64,000 nt of DNA from Apostichopus japonicus. Lineage: Eukaryota > Echinodermata > Holothuroidea > Aspidochirotida > Stichopodidae. The stretch covers positions 2,237,001 to 2,301,000 of the forward strand of contig NC_092575.1 of assembly GCF_037975245.1 (NCBI RefSeq). The letters run 5' to 3'. This document shows, piece after piece, positions 21,701 to 32,826 of this stretch. Positions within the stretch are counted from its first letter, which is position 1, and every line of letters begins with the position of its first letter. The notes beneath the pieces were generated by a model. It made no database searches, was not told where the DNA came from, and was given only the letters and a program-made list of their open reading frames with translations. Position numbers and translations under genes: made by a program.

Positions 21701-24700
21701 TGACGTATAGTGGGTACAGAATCATTAGTTATTTGTTATTATTGGCTGTACCTTAAAATGCAGTTTTTTTTAAATATCAGTATTAAAATGCAGGTGCTAT
21801 GAACCAAAGTATAAGATTGTAGGACTAGGAGTAGGATTGTAAAGTAGGATTTTGAACTTTGCATGGTGGAAATACTATCCAGTAATTTTTGCGGTGAAAC
21901 CATAATGATCTCTCAATGAGTGTGGGGTGGTTCTGAACAAACAATGGTATTGAAGACGATCAGAGCTTATTAATCGAAACGTTGAGTTGCTAAAACCACC
22001 CCAATTCATTGAGAGATCATGGTGTTACCTCAAACCAATATATTATAAAGATTGTTGTTAATGTTAATTTACTGCCATTCATTGCCTTAAAACTAAAAGT
22101 TAAATGATTATGTTTCCATGTTGTATTTATTACCAGCTGGGGCAGATCAAGGATTTTTTTTTGGGGGGGGGGGTGTTCATGCGTACACTCATAAAGTTTA
22201 CCATCACAGATAATAACCCCTGCATATTGTCATCTTTTTTATATGTTTCTATGTTGACAGAGATCTGATAAATGGAAGAGACTTAACATAAAAATTGTTC
22301 AATTTACTTAACAAACTATTCCAATATTCTTCATCAAACAGTATCCTTATTACTGCCATCTCATGTGAATCACTTAAATATACAACAAAGTCACACCATG
22401 ATAACCCTGAGATTGCTAATTGTCCTTGGACCTGATCGTAATACCCATGAGGATGATTTTTCATGAGGGAATACATGATGTTGCCATACACCGCACTTGA
22501 TTTGTTTACGTTGTATACCCACTATAGGTCACGTGACGCCGGTCGCCGATTGTGTCTATTGCCACCCATAAGCCAAAGAATAATAGGTTTTCCTTGTAAT
22601 AATTTTCACAAAGGCTGGTAGCGTCTGGCCGATACCCGGGATTTTTCATGGGGTGTCCCATCACCTTTAAGAGATTTTCTACTGTACGAAAGTGTGCTTA
22701 GATGCCAAATGGTGTAATATGTTGCCCTTCTAAGGCAAGACTATACTAACATCATTGGCGCCGCCAGGAGTTTCGGGTAAATTTGGGGATTTGGGGCATC
22801 CAAATTCATGGTGATGTCACATATACACAATCAGCATTGAGCGTGTGTTTTTATTTAGAGGTATCAAAAAACTACACCTCAAGGTCCCCACCCCTATAAA
22901 AATGTCTCCTATAAGGTCTTCGCTTCTTCACGCCTCCATTTTGTGTGTTTGTGACGCTGGCCCCACAGGTTCAATTCCCATCTCGAGTATGGTTGTCAAA
23001 AGCTGTAATGTTACTTTTTTTTTCAATTTCCGGTGCAGTCCAATAGCTGTACTGCAGTTGTTGTTGATTCCATTGTAGTGGTAAGCAATTGATTCGGGTT
23101 AACTGTGTTCATTAGTTAGGTTCGACAAGGCTCTCCTGCAGTGGCGACGGACAGGTTGCTACCTACTCTCTCAGCATTCCGGAAGGTGGCTTAAGGCTGA
23201 GAATTGACTCACGTCTGTCGGATTGGGACATTAAATGGCAACCCCGAGAACAAGATCAGATTGTAATAGTTACAAACCTGCCTCTCCTCTACTCTGAGCA
23301 CTGTGCGGAACTACAAGGAAGATTAAATCACACTCGAGACAAGTCGACAAGGGGCCCTGGTATATAAACACAAAATTAGTATACGCGCAAATCGGGTATA
23401 TATGCAAATTCGGTATACACACAAAATTACAGGCGCAACGACGCTCCATGGAACTGCTACTCTGAGTAGCAGTTCCATGGACGCACCAATAGAAAAAAAT
23501 TGAGGCATGTGCAATAAATCTTCCTATGTAATATGTTATTAACAATGTTACATTTTTTTTATCTTAGTTGCTACAGAATACCGATACTGTATAGCTTATA
23601 GGCAGGGACGTACTTAGGACTGGTAGGACCAGAATTGGAGTTATAGGGTAAAACAATTGATTAGGGTAAGTCTTTAAAGCCCATAAATTACGACTGCGGC
23701 ACAAACTCGAAACGCAATTTTTTTTTCAGCCGTACTATCGTGTCCGATCCTACGATCATATGACGTCTTGTTGAAATACAAACAGAAGGTAGGCTAAACA
23801 AACAAAGTTAGAGACATCACTTGTCATAAATGAAAACAGTTGAAGTAAAAATGATTAAATCAGACTTGCAACTTGTAATACATGCATGACATCATATACA
23901 TTCTTACTTTCTATTTCAATCTTTAACTCTCAATTAAACTAAATATTCACAGAAGCACGGAGTGCCACTGTTCGACAATTATTCGCTGTTGTTGGACCGA
24001 AAAGAGACTGGGGATAGAAGAACTTTGTCATGTGTACTTTTTTGGATATCACTGGCATGTGACGTGATTCTCAAATGAGATCTAGATCTACATACATTCT
24101 ACATAAAATACACGTTCTTCGCATTATGTGCAAAATGCGCTTTTCCCTTATACCCTTCCCACGACCGTCACCATTTCCCCATTTCCACTCTGCTTTGTAA
24201 ATCAGACACGCACGCATGTTTTCGCCATGGGTGTCGAATTCACGATACTGATCTGTATCCCGTGGGAGAAGTCTTAGGGGAGGGGTGGCCCCTTAATTTT
24301 CAATATTTATTTATATGATGGTCGTCCAAACCATTCGACCCCCCCCCCTTTGTATGGGCCTGCATATATCGCAATTTTCGAAATGCCCTTGCATGCAAAT
24401 CGGAGCAATCAGTTACACATCCATGTACTAAAATCGTTTTTGATCGCTCGTTCTTTTCACAATCGCTTTTGCGATCCCAACATTTCTGATGGTAGTATTT
24501 CATATGTCCCCCGCTTGCTACGCCAGTGGTCCCTTTCGCAGTACCCTGTTCGGTAGAGAGAGAGAGTTGTTTTGTTGATTTGTTAAGGTTTTACGTCTTA
24601 GTTTCTAACCAATTGGTTTAAGTTGCGCCGACCAGCCTTTTTTCAGTTGTTCGGCCGTAGTAAGCTGGGTGAGGTATCTGTGCCGGTGTATTTATGCGGG

Positions 24701-27700
24701 TGGAGTTTTCCCGGAAGTAATTGTTGGGGGTAGGGTTAATTGTCCTCGGGGGTATTTGCCCTCGTGGGTGTATGTCCGGGGGGTAGTTGTCCCGGGGGTT
24801 TTTGTCTGGGGGGTACTTATCCTCGGGGGTATTTGTCCTCGGTGGTGTATGTCCGGGGGGTATTTGTCCGGGGGGTAGTTGTCCGGCAACCAAACCCGCT
24901 AGCCTACATGATCATACTACACTGTTTGTTTTTCTACATGTACAGGTTACCGATTCAGTTATTGGGGTTATTGATAACATCATAGAGGTTAACTCCGAGA
25001 CGCTTGAAGAAGTCCCCGACGTACAAAACATTATAGACTTACTCGAGAAACAGTTGTCCAATGTTCAGAAAGCTCCTGGAGATTACCATGAGAATCGTGA
25101 TAATGTTGCAGCTAGAGCAATCAAGGTATCGAGAAGATCACTGAAAGATGGTTTAACATATAATGATTCGTTTCAAGGAGAAAATCGGAAAGATGATGAT
25201 AAGACATTTTCGAGAACAGCTATTTTCATTCCTCCGTCGGTGCTTGACCGAATTCCAGGTATGAATAAATCATACTTCACCCGTATGAATAAAAACCATA
25301 CTTTTCCTGTCCGCTTTCTCTCCCCCTTCTCGGCATTCGTCTGATATTAATAATAATAATAATAATTTATTCTTATATAGCGCTTTACATCAAAAGAATG
25401 ATCTCAAAGCAGCTTCACAGAAACGCATAAAAAATACAACTTAAAAAGTATTACAGCTTAAAAATAATACAATCTAAAAATATTGCATCCTAAGAATTAC
25501 AGAAATAAATAACTAACAATAATTAATAAAAAACAATAAAAATATTGGTGAGGCCGTTGCCGACCCCCCTCCCCCTCCCTCCTCGACCACTATCATGTAA
25601 ATTGCCATCAGATAACAACGTCACTGACAACAGTTTTAATGTAAATTGTGTGTCTAGGAGTGAGTGTGAGTATAGCCTATGTGTTTTGTGTTTGAACGAT
25701 TTCTGAAATATTTTTTATTCTCTATCCATTTCGACTTAATTCTCGTGTTTACACAATATATATATATATACATGCGTTTCTCGTATACAATGCAGTATAT
25801 GCCACTAAACACAACAGAACAGTGTGTCTGTATATGTTATGCCAGCTATAGGACTGATCACGAACATGTTAGGACGTTCATGTATAGGCCTATTTATATC
25901 GGCAAGCTTATAAGTTCGTTAAGAAAAGCAGAAATGTATTTGTTGACCCATAATTTCTAAAATGATCCATTGATTCACAGATCAAGATTTTAGGACCGAG
26001 ATTCCTCTTACGTTCTTTGTGTTTCGAGATACTGACGTCTTCATGACGTCAGAGGAGAGTGACGTCATCTCACCAGTGATTTCTGCCAAGGTTGACATAG
26101 CAAACGTCACCATTAGAGACTTGCCAAAGGTTTCACCTGTTGTCATTAAATTCGAACGAGGAGTAAGTAAAATGTTATGGAATAGCTATTTTCTTTTGTT
26201 CCAACTGTCAACATATAGTAAGGAATATCAATGAGACACGTGACTGTACCGTTATTACATTGTTCTTTCTAAAATCAAAATACAACTCGAAAACTCCATC
26301 TCAATCTTACTCCAACGTTGTTTGCATATTAGCCATAGTAAGTACACTTATTTGTTGTGCGATGAAATGGCATGTTGCCTGTTATTTTCGATCAAAATAC
26401 TATTATTAATTGTTTGCAATTTTTTTCTCTCTGTGTTTTTTTCTCGAAAAGAGCGGTAAAGAAAGCAAAGATTCTAACAAAGATGCCATCTGTGTTTTCT
26501 GGGATAACACGAATATTGCCACTGGAGGACAATGGTCCACAGAGGGCTGCGAAACCAGATCAGAAGGAAATATTATCGTCTGCCTTTGTAATCACTTGAC
26601 GAGTTTCGCTTTGCTTGTTGTAAGTTACAGTAGTAAGTGTTGTAGTTTTAGAAACATAGATGGTAATTGTGTTTGTAGCCTATTATCACTATAAACACTA
26701 AGTGACATGCCAGCCATACTAAATTGTGCATTTTGTGTCCATATTTACTGGAAATGTTGCTTATTATTAAGGTCGAAAAATGGATCATATATGGCACCAT
26801 TTTGCATTTCAGCCCTTCTTCGAAAGCAAAAATTGTCCACCCCTCCCCTTAGACCCATCCCCAGGACGGCGATCATTCATGCCTGACGCCCCCCCCCCCC
26901 CCTAGTGGAAAATCCTGGATACGCCGCTGAAAGTATTGAAATCCTATATTAGTCTCTTTAATGTGTTTTCTTCATTCAATTTTAAACTGATCATATATTA
27001 CCTGACAGAGAGGTGAAACTGAATTGGAGCGATTTGTAGAAGCATATCACCAGGTTCTGAGTATCATCACCAGTGTTGGCTGTTATCTCTCCGTGATTGG
27101 GTTGACGTTATGCCTTATCATGATGGTAGCTTCGAAGTAAGTTTCAGCTTAGGGGTGGGCAGGAAATTGATCTTGAAATGGTGTGACCAATCCATGCGCG
27201 GCGGATCCAGTGGGTGTGGTGTTGTCCCCCCCCCCCCCAACCACCCCATATGCCCCTTTATTACAAACTCACACACACAAAATAATATGACGAAAATTCC
27301 GGTAGCTATTTGTAAAATATTGTGCTTTAAACCAAGTGCAACAAAAGTTTTGATTTCCGCTGATAGCAGTAGGCTTAAATTACTATTCTACGAGGGCCAG
27401 CCTGCATGGAGAAAACCAATATCTCAATATACCAATGTGCAAGATAGACCGGTAAGGTGCTCAAGCCTAAGGCCTTTTACGGTCCCACATACCTGATATT
27501 TACCCTTCTGGCCCTCTCCTGTGACTCTTCTCTTCTCCTGCTTCTAACCAGCCATTCCCCTATCCCCTACCTCCCCCCAAGGCATGTCTCTCCCTATATC
27601 CCATCCCTCTCCCTATTCCAAACCTTCACTACCCCATATGCCCTCTCTCCCTATATCCATTGCCTCCCCTATGCCCTCACCCTATAACCCCCTCCCTTCG

Positions 27701-29714
27701 ACTCTACCCATGTCTCTTTTACTTGTATCATTTATCTTGTTTACCCCTTCCAGGAGACTCCGGGTAAAACAAGAGACCCAGGTCCACATGAACCTCTGCC
27801 TCTCCCTCATCGCATTCTACTTGTCATTCGTACTTGGTGTCGACAGGAGAGATAATCCTCAGATGTGTAAAGTCATCTCTGCTCTGATCCACTGGTTCTG
27901 CCTCGCTTCTCTTGCATGGATGGCTGTGGAAGCATTTATCATTTACAAACTCATCTATCGATTTGAGCGATCTAATACTAAACACCTGATGCTCTATGCT
28001 ATAATTTTTGCATGGGGTAAGTCAACAACGAATAAGGGTACATATAGTACAAGAGCTTGGCATGAGAGGCTGGGTGGTGGGGCTGCAACAGAGGAGTGGT
28101 GGGTGGGGCTGCAGCAGAGGAGTGGTGGGTGGGAGGGATGGATGGGTGGATGGATGGATGAATGGATGTACAAACTTAGTCGTGTACCTGTATTATATCA
28201 AGGCTAACATTTACTAACATTAACCTAAGAGAAACGTTATTTAACGTCTCAATGCCTTTTCAGTGTACGTATTCCTAACCGGTCAACTTCTAGCTGTAAT
28301 ACTCGTGTTATCTAACCAGCGAACCAAATTTCATTGCATTTGCTTAGTTGACTCGCATGTTAACACAATAGAGCAGGTTTTCTTATTGTTGGGTAAATGA
28401 CAACTCAGCCTATGCCTGATTAACATTTCAATCACTTGACAAATCGGTTGAGATAACGAGTCAAAAAAAAAGATCATACAATGTTTAACTTTCATCATCC
28501 TCCAAGTTCGCATCAGATGATACAGCCTGAGACCCGACCCCTACCCACGGCTACACCCTATCCCCTATATTGTCAAATATGATGACGACACTGTTATATT
28601 CTGCATTTGCTTCAATTATTAGGCTAACCAACCGTTTGAAATATAAGTTTTTCAGTTCTCGAACAATTTAGTCTTTTAATATACCTACAAAGAATAGTTT
28701 ATATTCAAGATTTTTGTAACCGTAAAATTTTTGTTCAGGTATATTTTCAAAAATTCAGTTTGTTTTTATTTCAGGTATGCCGGCAGTGGCGGCCATTTTG
28801 GTTTTTCTCCTGGACAAGTCACATGACTTTGCTATGGAGCCAGATTTGTAAGTCGGGGAAAATTTTATACAAACAGTGAAAAGTTTATAGTTTTTTAACT
28901 TCTATGATTTGCTTTGTTCTAGCTGTTGAGGGTTTGTCCTTTTTTTCGGCGTTATCACTACTACTATATATAGGCCTGCTGGCTTCGTCAAGCTCATTGA
29001 CCGACTCATGAGATTACCTGCGCATGCGCATATCGCACATCACTATATCATACGGCTAACGCCAGTCAGTTAATTTCATATACGACTCACTCCAAAAAGA
29101 CAGCAAGAACGAAAATGAATATTGACAGTACTGTTATAAATTCAATCCTCTTTCTTATTTTTTTGGGGGGATGGGTGGAGGTTGGGTTGTTTTCTGTGAC
29201 TTTCATGGCATTTATCCAATTGATTTGCTGTTACAGCTGTTTCCTCCATCGTGGCATCGGCTTTTTCTTGGGCTTCCTGGCGATTGTTGTTCTGTTGACC
29301 GTATACAACGCCAGTGTTTTCATGCTGGCCTGCTATCGTATCATCTTCCGAGAGATCAACGAAACCGACAAGAAGGGAAGAAGAAAAGAAACGGCTGAAA
29401 GAGTCTACAATGCTTTTTTCTTCTGGGCGCTTCTTGGTCTGAGCTGGATTTTCGGAATATTGTCAACTTTAGAACACGGAATCAGCATTATCTTTCAATT
29501 TCTCTTTTGCGTGTGTATGGCACTACAGGGTGTTTTCTTGTTCTATATTCTCTGTGTGCAGAATCCCAAAGTCCTAAAGAGAATGAAGAACATGTTTCTC
29601 TGTAAAACTGGAAGCTTTTGGTTTAGCGCTTCACGCTCCAGATCAGACCTTACTCCGTCAGGAAAGTCTTCTGTGGAAGATACAATCCCCAACAAGTTTC
29701 CGATAAAACAGTAA
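14415..29714 (+). CDS. Adhesion G-protein-coupled receptor with acidic Ser-rich stalk
   Basis: Twelve exons give about 925 residues: 14415-14472, 16397-17122, 18048-18179, 18784-18893, 19795-19941, 24946-25258, 25981-26162, 26452-26619, 27009-27136, 27754-28016, 28775-28847, 29237-29714. All junctions keep frame. Exon 1 encodes a signal peptide ([13 protein letters not shown]). Residues 20-262 are Ser/Asp/Glu/Gly-rich with an 18-residue tandem repeat. Residues 262-342 form a hormone-receptor-like cysteine module with [22 protein letters not shown] region follows, then the GPS (CVFWD...W...GC...[14 protein letters not shown]); the predicted cleavage is HL^TS at about residues 605/606, giving a tethered agonist TSFALLV. 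Seven membrane segments follow, with the TM3 cysteine (DNPQMCK) and ECL2 cysteine (PDFCFLH) expected to pair. It resembles ADGRG/ADGRL-class receptors; the ligand is unknown. Additional alternative exons in the 5-kb intron 5 cannot be excluded. Confidence 0.9.
15509..15830. repeat. Compound TA / TGTGTGTGTAAATG microsatellite
   Basis: Long TA runs interspersed with TTTATA, TGTGTGTGTG and TAAATGTATATG blocks, in intron 1 of the adhesion GPCR. Several Tyr/Ile-only frames cross it and are spurious. Confidence 0.9.
16551..16766 (+). repeat. 54-bp coding tandem repeat (18-aa units)
   Basis: Four near-identical 54-bp units starting at 16551, 16605, 16659 and 16713, with a fifth degenerate start at 16767. 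Each encodes [18 protein letters not shown]. The repeat preserves the reading frame and lies in the stalk exon of the adhesion GPCR. Flanking text carries further short repeats ([14 protein letters not shown] twice). Copy number probably varies between individuals, which is inference. Confidence 0.9.
18987..19288. mobile_element. Non-autonomous hAT-type element, 302 bp
   Basis: Starts CAGGCGTGTAGCCA and ends TGGCTACGCGCCTG, 14-bp inverted ends with one mismatch. Flanks are GCGTGAGT (18979-18986) and GCATGAGT (19289-19296), an 8-bp duplication with one change. It carries the palindromic cassette found in other elements here (19075-19120, inverted) and an AGAGCTGTATATATGGCTCT palindrome. It sits in intron 4 of the adhesion GPCR. 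Confidence 0.82.
20262..20550. repeat. ~15-bp GC-rich satellite, GGACAAATACCCCCC type
   Basis: About 19 diverged copies of a 14-16 bp unit with the form GGACAAWTACCCCCC. The array lies in intron 5 of the adhesion GPCR, next to the text AAACCCACTAGCCTACAT. An array of the same unit in opposite orientation is at 24690-24893 in the same intron. Confidence 0.85.
20994..21222 (-). mobile_element. tRNA-derived SINE-like element (minus)
   Basis: On the minus strand it starts with an A-box-like GTGGAGGCCGAGTGGCTAAT and contains GTGTCCTTGGGCAAGGCAC and CTCTCCATCCAGGTGTATAA. It ends with AAGCGCTATACAAA. The SINE at 55163-55480 has the same order of motifs. The B-box region is degenerate, so this copy is probably old. 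Confidence 0.65.
21662..22560. mobile_element. TIR-bounded DNA transposon remnant
   Basis: The left end AATAGACACAATCGGCGAC is repeated exactly inverted at 22542-22560. Similarity of the two ends continues through TCACGTGACSTATAGTGGGTA to about 50 bp. The element contains an inner inverted repeat (21908-21935 against 21994-22021) and a fragment of a YqaJ-type nuclease frame. Target duplications could not be resolved: the flanks TGCCCACA and GCCACCCA are similar but not identical. Confidence 0.75.
22249..22491 (-). pseudogene. YqaJ-type nuclease domain fragment in a transposon
   Basis: An 80-codon frame contains [13 protein letters not shown] followed by WCDFVVYLS and a [17 protein letters not shown] tail. 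This is the pattern of the C-terminal half of the YqaJ-type exonuclease domain, known from phage recombinases and also found in proteins of some eukaryotic DNA transposons. The N-terminal catalytic half is absent, since the terminal repeat begins about 40 bp upstream, so this is a broken remnant. It is antisense to the adhesion GPCR intron that contains it. Confidence 0.7.
23445..23481. repeat. 16-bp-arm hairpin
   Basis: TCCATGGAACTGCTAC and its exact inverse flank the 5-nt spacer TCTGA, in intron 5 of the adhesion GPCR. Function unknown. Confidence 0.7.
24690..24893. repeat. ~15-bp GC-rich satellite, inverted relative to 20262-20550
   Basis: About a dozen units of GGGGGGTATTTGTCC, the reverse complement of the unit at 20262-20550. 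It ends at AAACCCGCTAGCCTACAT, matching text beside the other array, and stops about 50 bp before exon 6 of the adhesion GPCR. An open frame through it joins exon 6 but is not part of the protein. Confidence 0.85.
25340..25560 (-). mobile_element. Probable SINE 3' part with TAA microsatellite
   Basis: A TAATAATAA run is followed by TTATATAGCGCTTTACATC and CTCAAAGCAGCTTCACAG, the inverted tail motif (AAGCGCTATATAA) seen in the SINE at 55163-55480. No tRNA-like head was recognised. Located in intron 6 of the adhesion GPCR. Confidence 0.45.
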
Positions 29715-32700
29715 AATATATTGATATGTTTTGTTTTTTTATTCTATAAAACCTTTTTTTTTTAAATTTTACTTCGATTTCATTAATAGCCATGATTGTG
29801 TAAAGATAGTAATAGCCCGTATTTAGATGGCTCATTCGACCACCTCGACCCCCCCCCCAAATTCCCCCATCATTCCTCTCCTAATTGCAAATCATTTATA
29901 CAACAAACGTACAAAAAAATCCGATATTAATTATGTACACGTCTACCGTAACGTTCATATTAGCGAACCACTGTCTACGGAATAATTAGTGCACCACAAT
30001 CATCAACCCCCCCCCCCCCCACAACCTTCTCCAATTAGGGATATGGGACTGGGTGGGGGAGCTCGACTGTTAATAGACAAACGCGTTCGTCAGTCAAAGA
30101 CACTGGAGAAAATTGCCACCACGAAAGACTATGGGTGAATTAGGAGGGGCGGAGCAAGTTAAGGAGAGAGAACCGTCTTTTTATTACACGTTATGTATTT
30201 GATAGACATTGTCAATTTGCGATGAAGCATTCTAACAGTGTTACTTGGTATTGACGCGACTGTAAAGACTTAAGTTTCGCTTTTCCACACAGAGCCTAAT
30301 TATATTAATTGTAAACGGCTAGTAAAAAAGTCTACATGGAACTATAGGCCTATATACACAAGTGAGACATATATTATCTGTGCAAACCTTTCCATTTGAT
30401 TTAAAAAGTGCAGCTGTATTTTTTTTAATTATTCTTATTTTTATATAAACTTTAATGATAAAATTGTAAGTTGAATTTAGTGTAATTAAGTGATATAATA
30501 AGTTCTTGTGTTTTTTCTGTATTTTAAGTTTATGTGAATTTTATAAATTTGTTGTCTTTTCAATATTTTCAGAGAATTCGAGAATTCTTCGTTATTATTA
30601 CCAATGGTGTCATTGTCTTTAGTTTCTGTTGTAGTTCTATAAGTTGTTTATTTGAAAAATTAATATAAACTTGTAAGGTAAAATAGTCGGGGTTTTTTTT
30701 TCTCTCTTTTCTTTCGACAAACCTGTACAGGATTCATAGAATATTCCTTCAAATAATCCCATATTATAGATGACAGACATTGAAAATAGTGTATTGAAAC
30801 GTAGTAGGCCATCGGTAAATCTATAGTTTTGACTGAAGGAATTTCTTCCTTAGTACTACTGGCCAGTGGCGGCGGAACCGGGGGGGGGGGGGCTTGGGGG
30901 GGGGGGGCTCAGCCCCCCAATGAAAAAGTTGAGGGGGCAAATGCATGATAAGCCCCCCCCCCCCAATATTTACCAAGGCTCCGAAACGTGCATCTGCCCA
31001 TTTTTCAATGCATACTTGTCGATCTGTCCGATGCACACGTATACTATATAGGTGTAATAATTTTAGTAGGCCCTAAATGCTGGGGGGTCCTCGGCCCGTC
31101 CCCTGGCTATAGACCACATTGTCACCCCAACCGCGCCTTCACGCCCGTGAAAAGTAGAAGCAGTGAGTGTGAGTACCGGTAAGCGCAACACAACTTCGAC
31201 TTAGGCCAATGACTTGTCTTAGGCCAATGACTTGCCTCATTTCAGCCAGTTCTCCAACATCCTCTGAAGGATATATATCCTTCTAATGGTAGCACATTTC
31301 CCATGGATATATCCTTCAGGGACATTTCCTTCTAATTGGAGATGTATCTTTCGTAGGGTTTATCCTTCTAAAGTGCCTTAAGTGTGATAACAAAAACACA
31401 ATATTAGCATTTCACCTGTACTGTATAGGGTACATGTATTCGTGACAGTGCTTAGTTCATGGAAATTTGTTGGCAACTGCACATGGTTTGGAATTACCCA
31501 TTTGTTCACATTAAGAAATGCTTTCAGTGTTTTCTTATGACATTTATTTAATTATTGCATTTAATTGCAAGTAGTAATTTACTACACTCAAAAACGTCTT
31601 TGCGAGTACACTACGAGTAATAGCTTCTCTCTTAAAACACCATCGAATATACAAATTACAATGTTTTTACAGATTTTTACGTGCAATCTGAGAAATTGCA
31701 GGCTTGAGACCCATATTTTAGGGCTAGGTATTCGCAGCATAAAACACTCGGGAAGTGCCGTTTCCGGCCATCTGGGGGTTTATAAAACCCAAAATTTTCT
31801 TGTACGCTCCGCGCCAACCGATGGTGGCGCTCCGCTTAGATAGTCTCCAGAGCCGTAAGATCTCTATATACGGCTCTGATAGTCTCCACACATTAGCCCC
31901 CCAATAATTTTCCCGTTCCGCCGCGCCTGCTACTGGCCATCATCCATTCATTGCTACATATGTCGGTTTGGGAATTAACAACATTAGTGGTTGAAAAGTG
32001 AACTTGTAACCTACCGTAGAAGTATATATATATGTTGAACCCCACCTCGATCACTGCGCGTTTATTCTTGGCACAGTTATAATTTATATTTTGCATTTAT
32101 TTTATACCATCAGTAGGTCCCATAATATTCATCTTAACCGACTCACACTCAATTAATAGGCTATGACCTAATTTACTCCCAAACATTACTCACTCAACTA
32201 GCTAGCCGAATGGAACCTCCGGGGGGGGGGGGGGGTGGTATTGCTCTCGATCCAGCCTCTAAGTTGACTAACCAGGAAGATGTAAGGGCAACTCCTGATT
32301 GGAAGAAATGTCCGCTCACCTCTCCCGGCCGGCCTTTAATTTGCAACCCCACCCATTTTTCTTCGGGTGGGGGGGGGGAGGATGGGGGAGACTAGAGCCC
32401 TCTACATGGGAATCGATTTCGCGTGACGACCTCAGGGCCACACCCCTCATTTAAGGTCCTGGGTCCGCCCCATGACACTTGTCCATATTGATCTCACAAG
32501 CATAATCGACTTCCATGCAAAAGTTTTCTGAACCCCATATTCGACCATTTCCAGGCTTCATTTAGTCCTCACCCCATCCTCTCCTCCACCGACAACAACA
32601 ATGTGTGGTGATACGACCAGCAGCGCTATATCGAGCTGATGGCATGGCTAGGGCTAGGTCAGCCTGGCAGGTGAGCATTATAGTACTTCCGTGCACTGTA

Positions 32701-32826
32701 TATCAAGAACTGACAGAGCTATCAAAAGCATTGAACAATCCTATGGCTAAGCGCAGAACACGAAATGTAGACACAGAATAAAAATACTTGCTATTGCTGG
32801 ACTTGTACTGCTAGAGCTGATATACA
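29715..32826. other. Intergenic region between adhesion GPCR and DGCR2-like genes
   Basis: Contains poly-C and poly-G runs (29848-29857, 30006-30020, 30880-30910), the hAT element at 30864-31929, and AT-rich text at 30410-30680. At 32210-32470 there are poly-G runs and a GGACCTTAAATGAGG-type segment resembling decayed transposon ends. The promoter and 5' UTR of the DGCR2-like gene should lie in the last few hundred bases. No other gene is seen. Confidence 0.5.
30864..31929 (+). mobile_element. Non-autonomous hAT-type element, copy 2
   Basis: Starts CAGTGGCGGCGGAACCGG, ends TTCCGCCGCGCCTG, and is flanked by the exact 8-bp duplication CTACTGGC (30856-30863 and 31930-31937). Outer parts match copy 1 (8582-9649). 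It lacks the nested 403-bp element but has about 310 bp (31260-31573) absent from copy 1, including the perfect palindrome GAAGGATATATATCCTTC (31265-31282), and an extra 39-bp insertion near 31849-31887. No transposase frame. Confidence 0.9.

Noticed and set aside
24618-24893. Pro/Thr/Gly-rich frames on both strands across the GC-rich satellite
   Set aside because: The 15-bp unit length is a multiple of three and keeps frames open; composition is that of the repeat.
26870-26935. GTGGAAAATCCTGGATACGC beside a poly-C run, resembling a hAT right end
   Set aside because: No matching left end or target duplication found; at best a decayed fragment.
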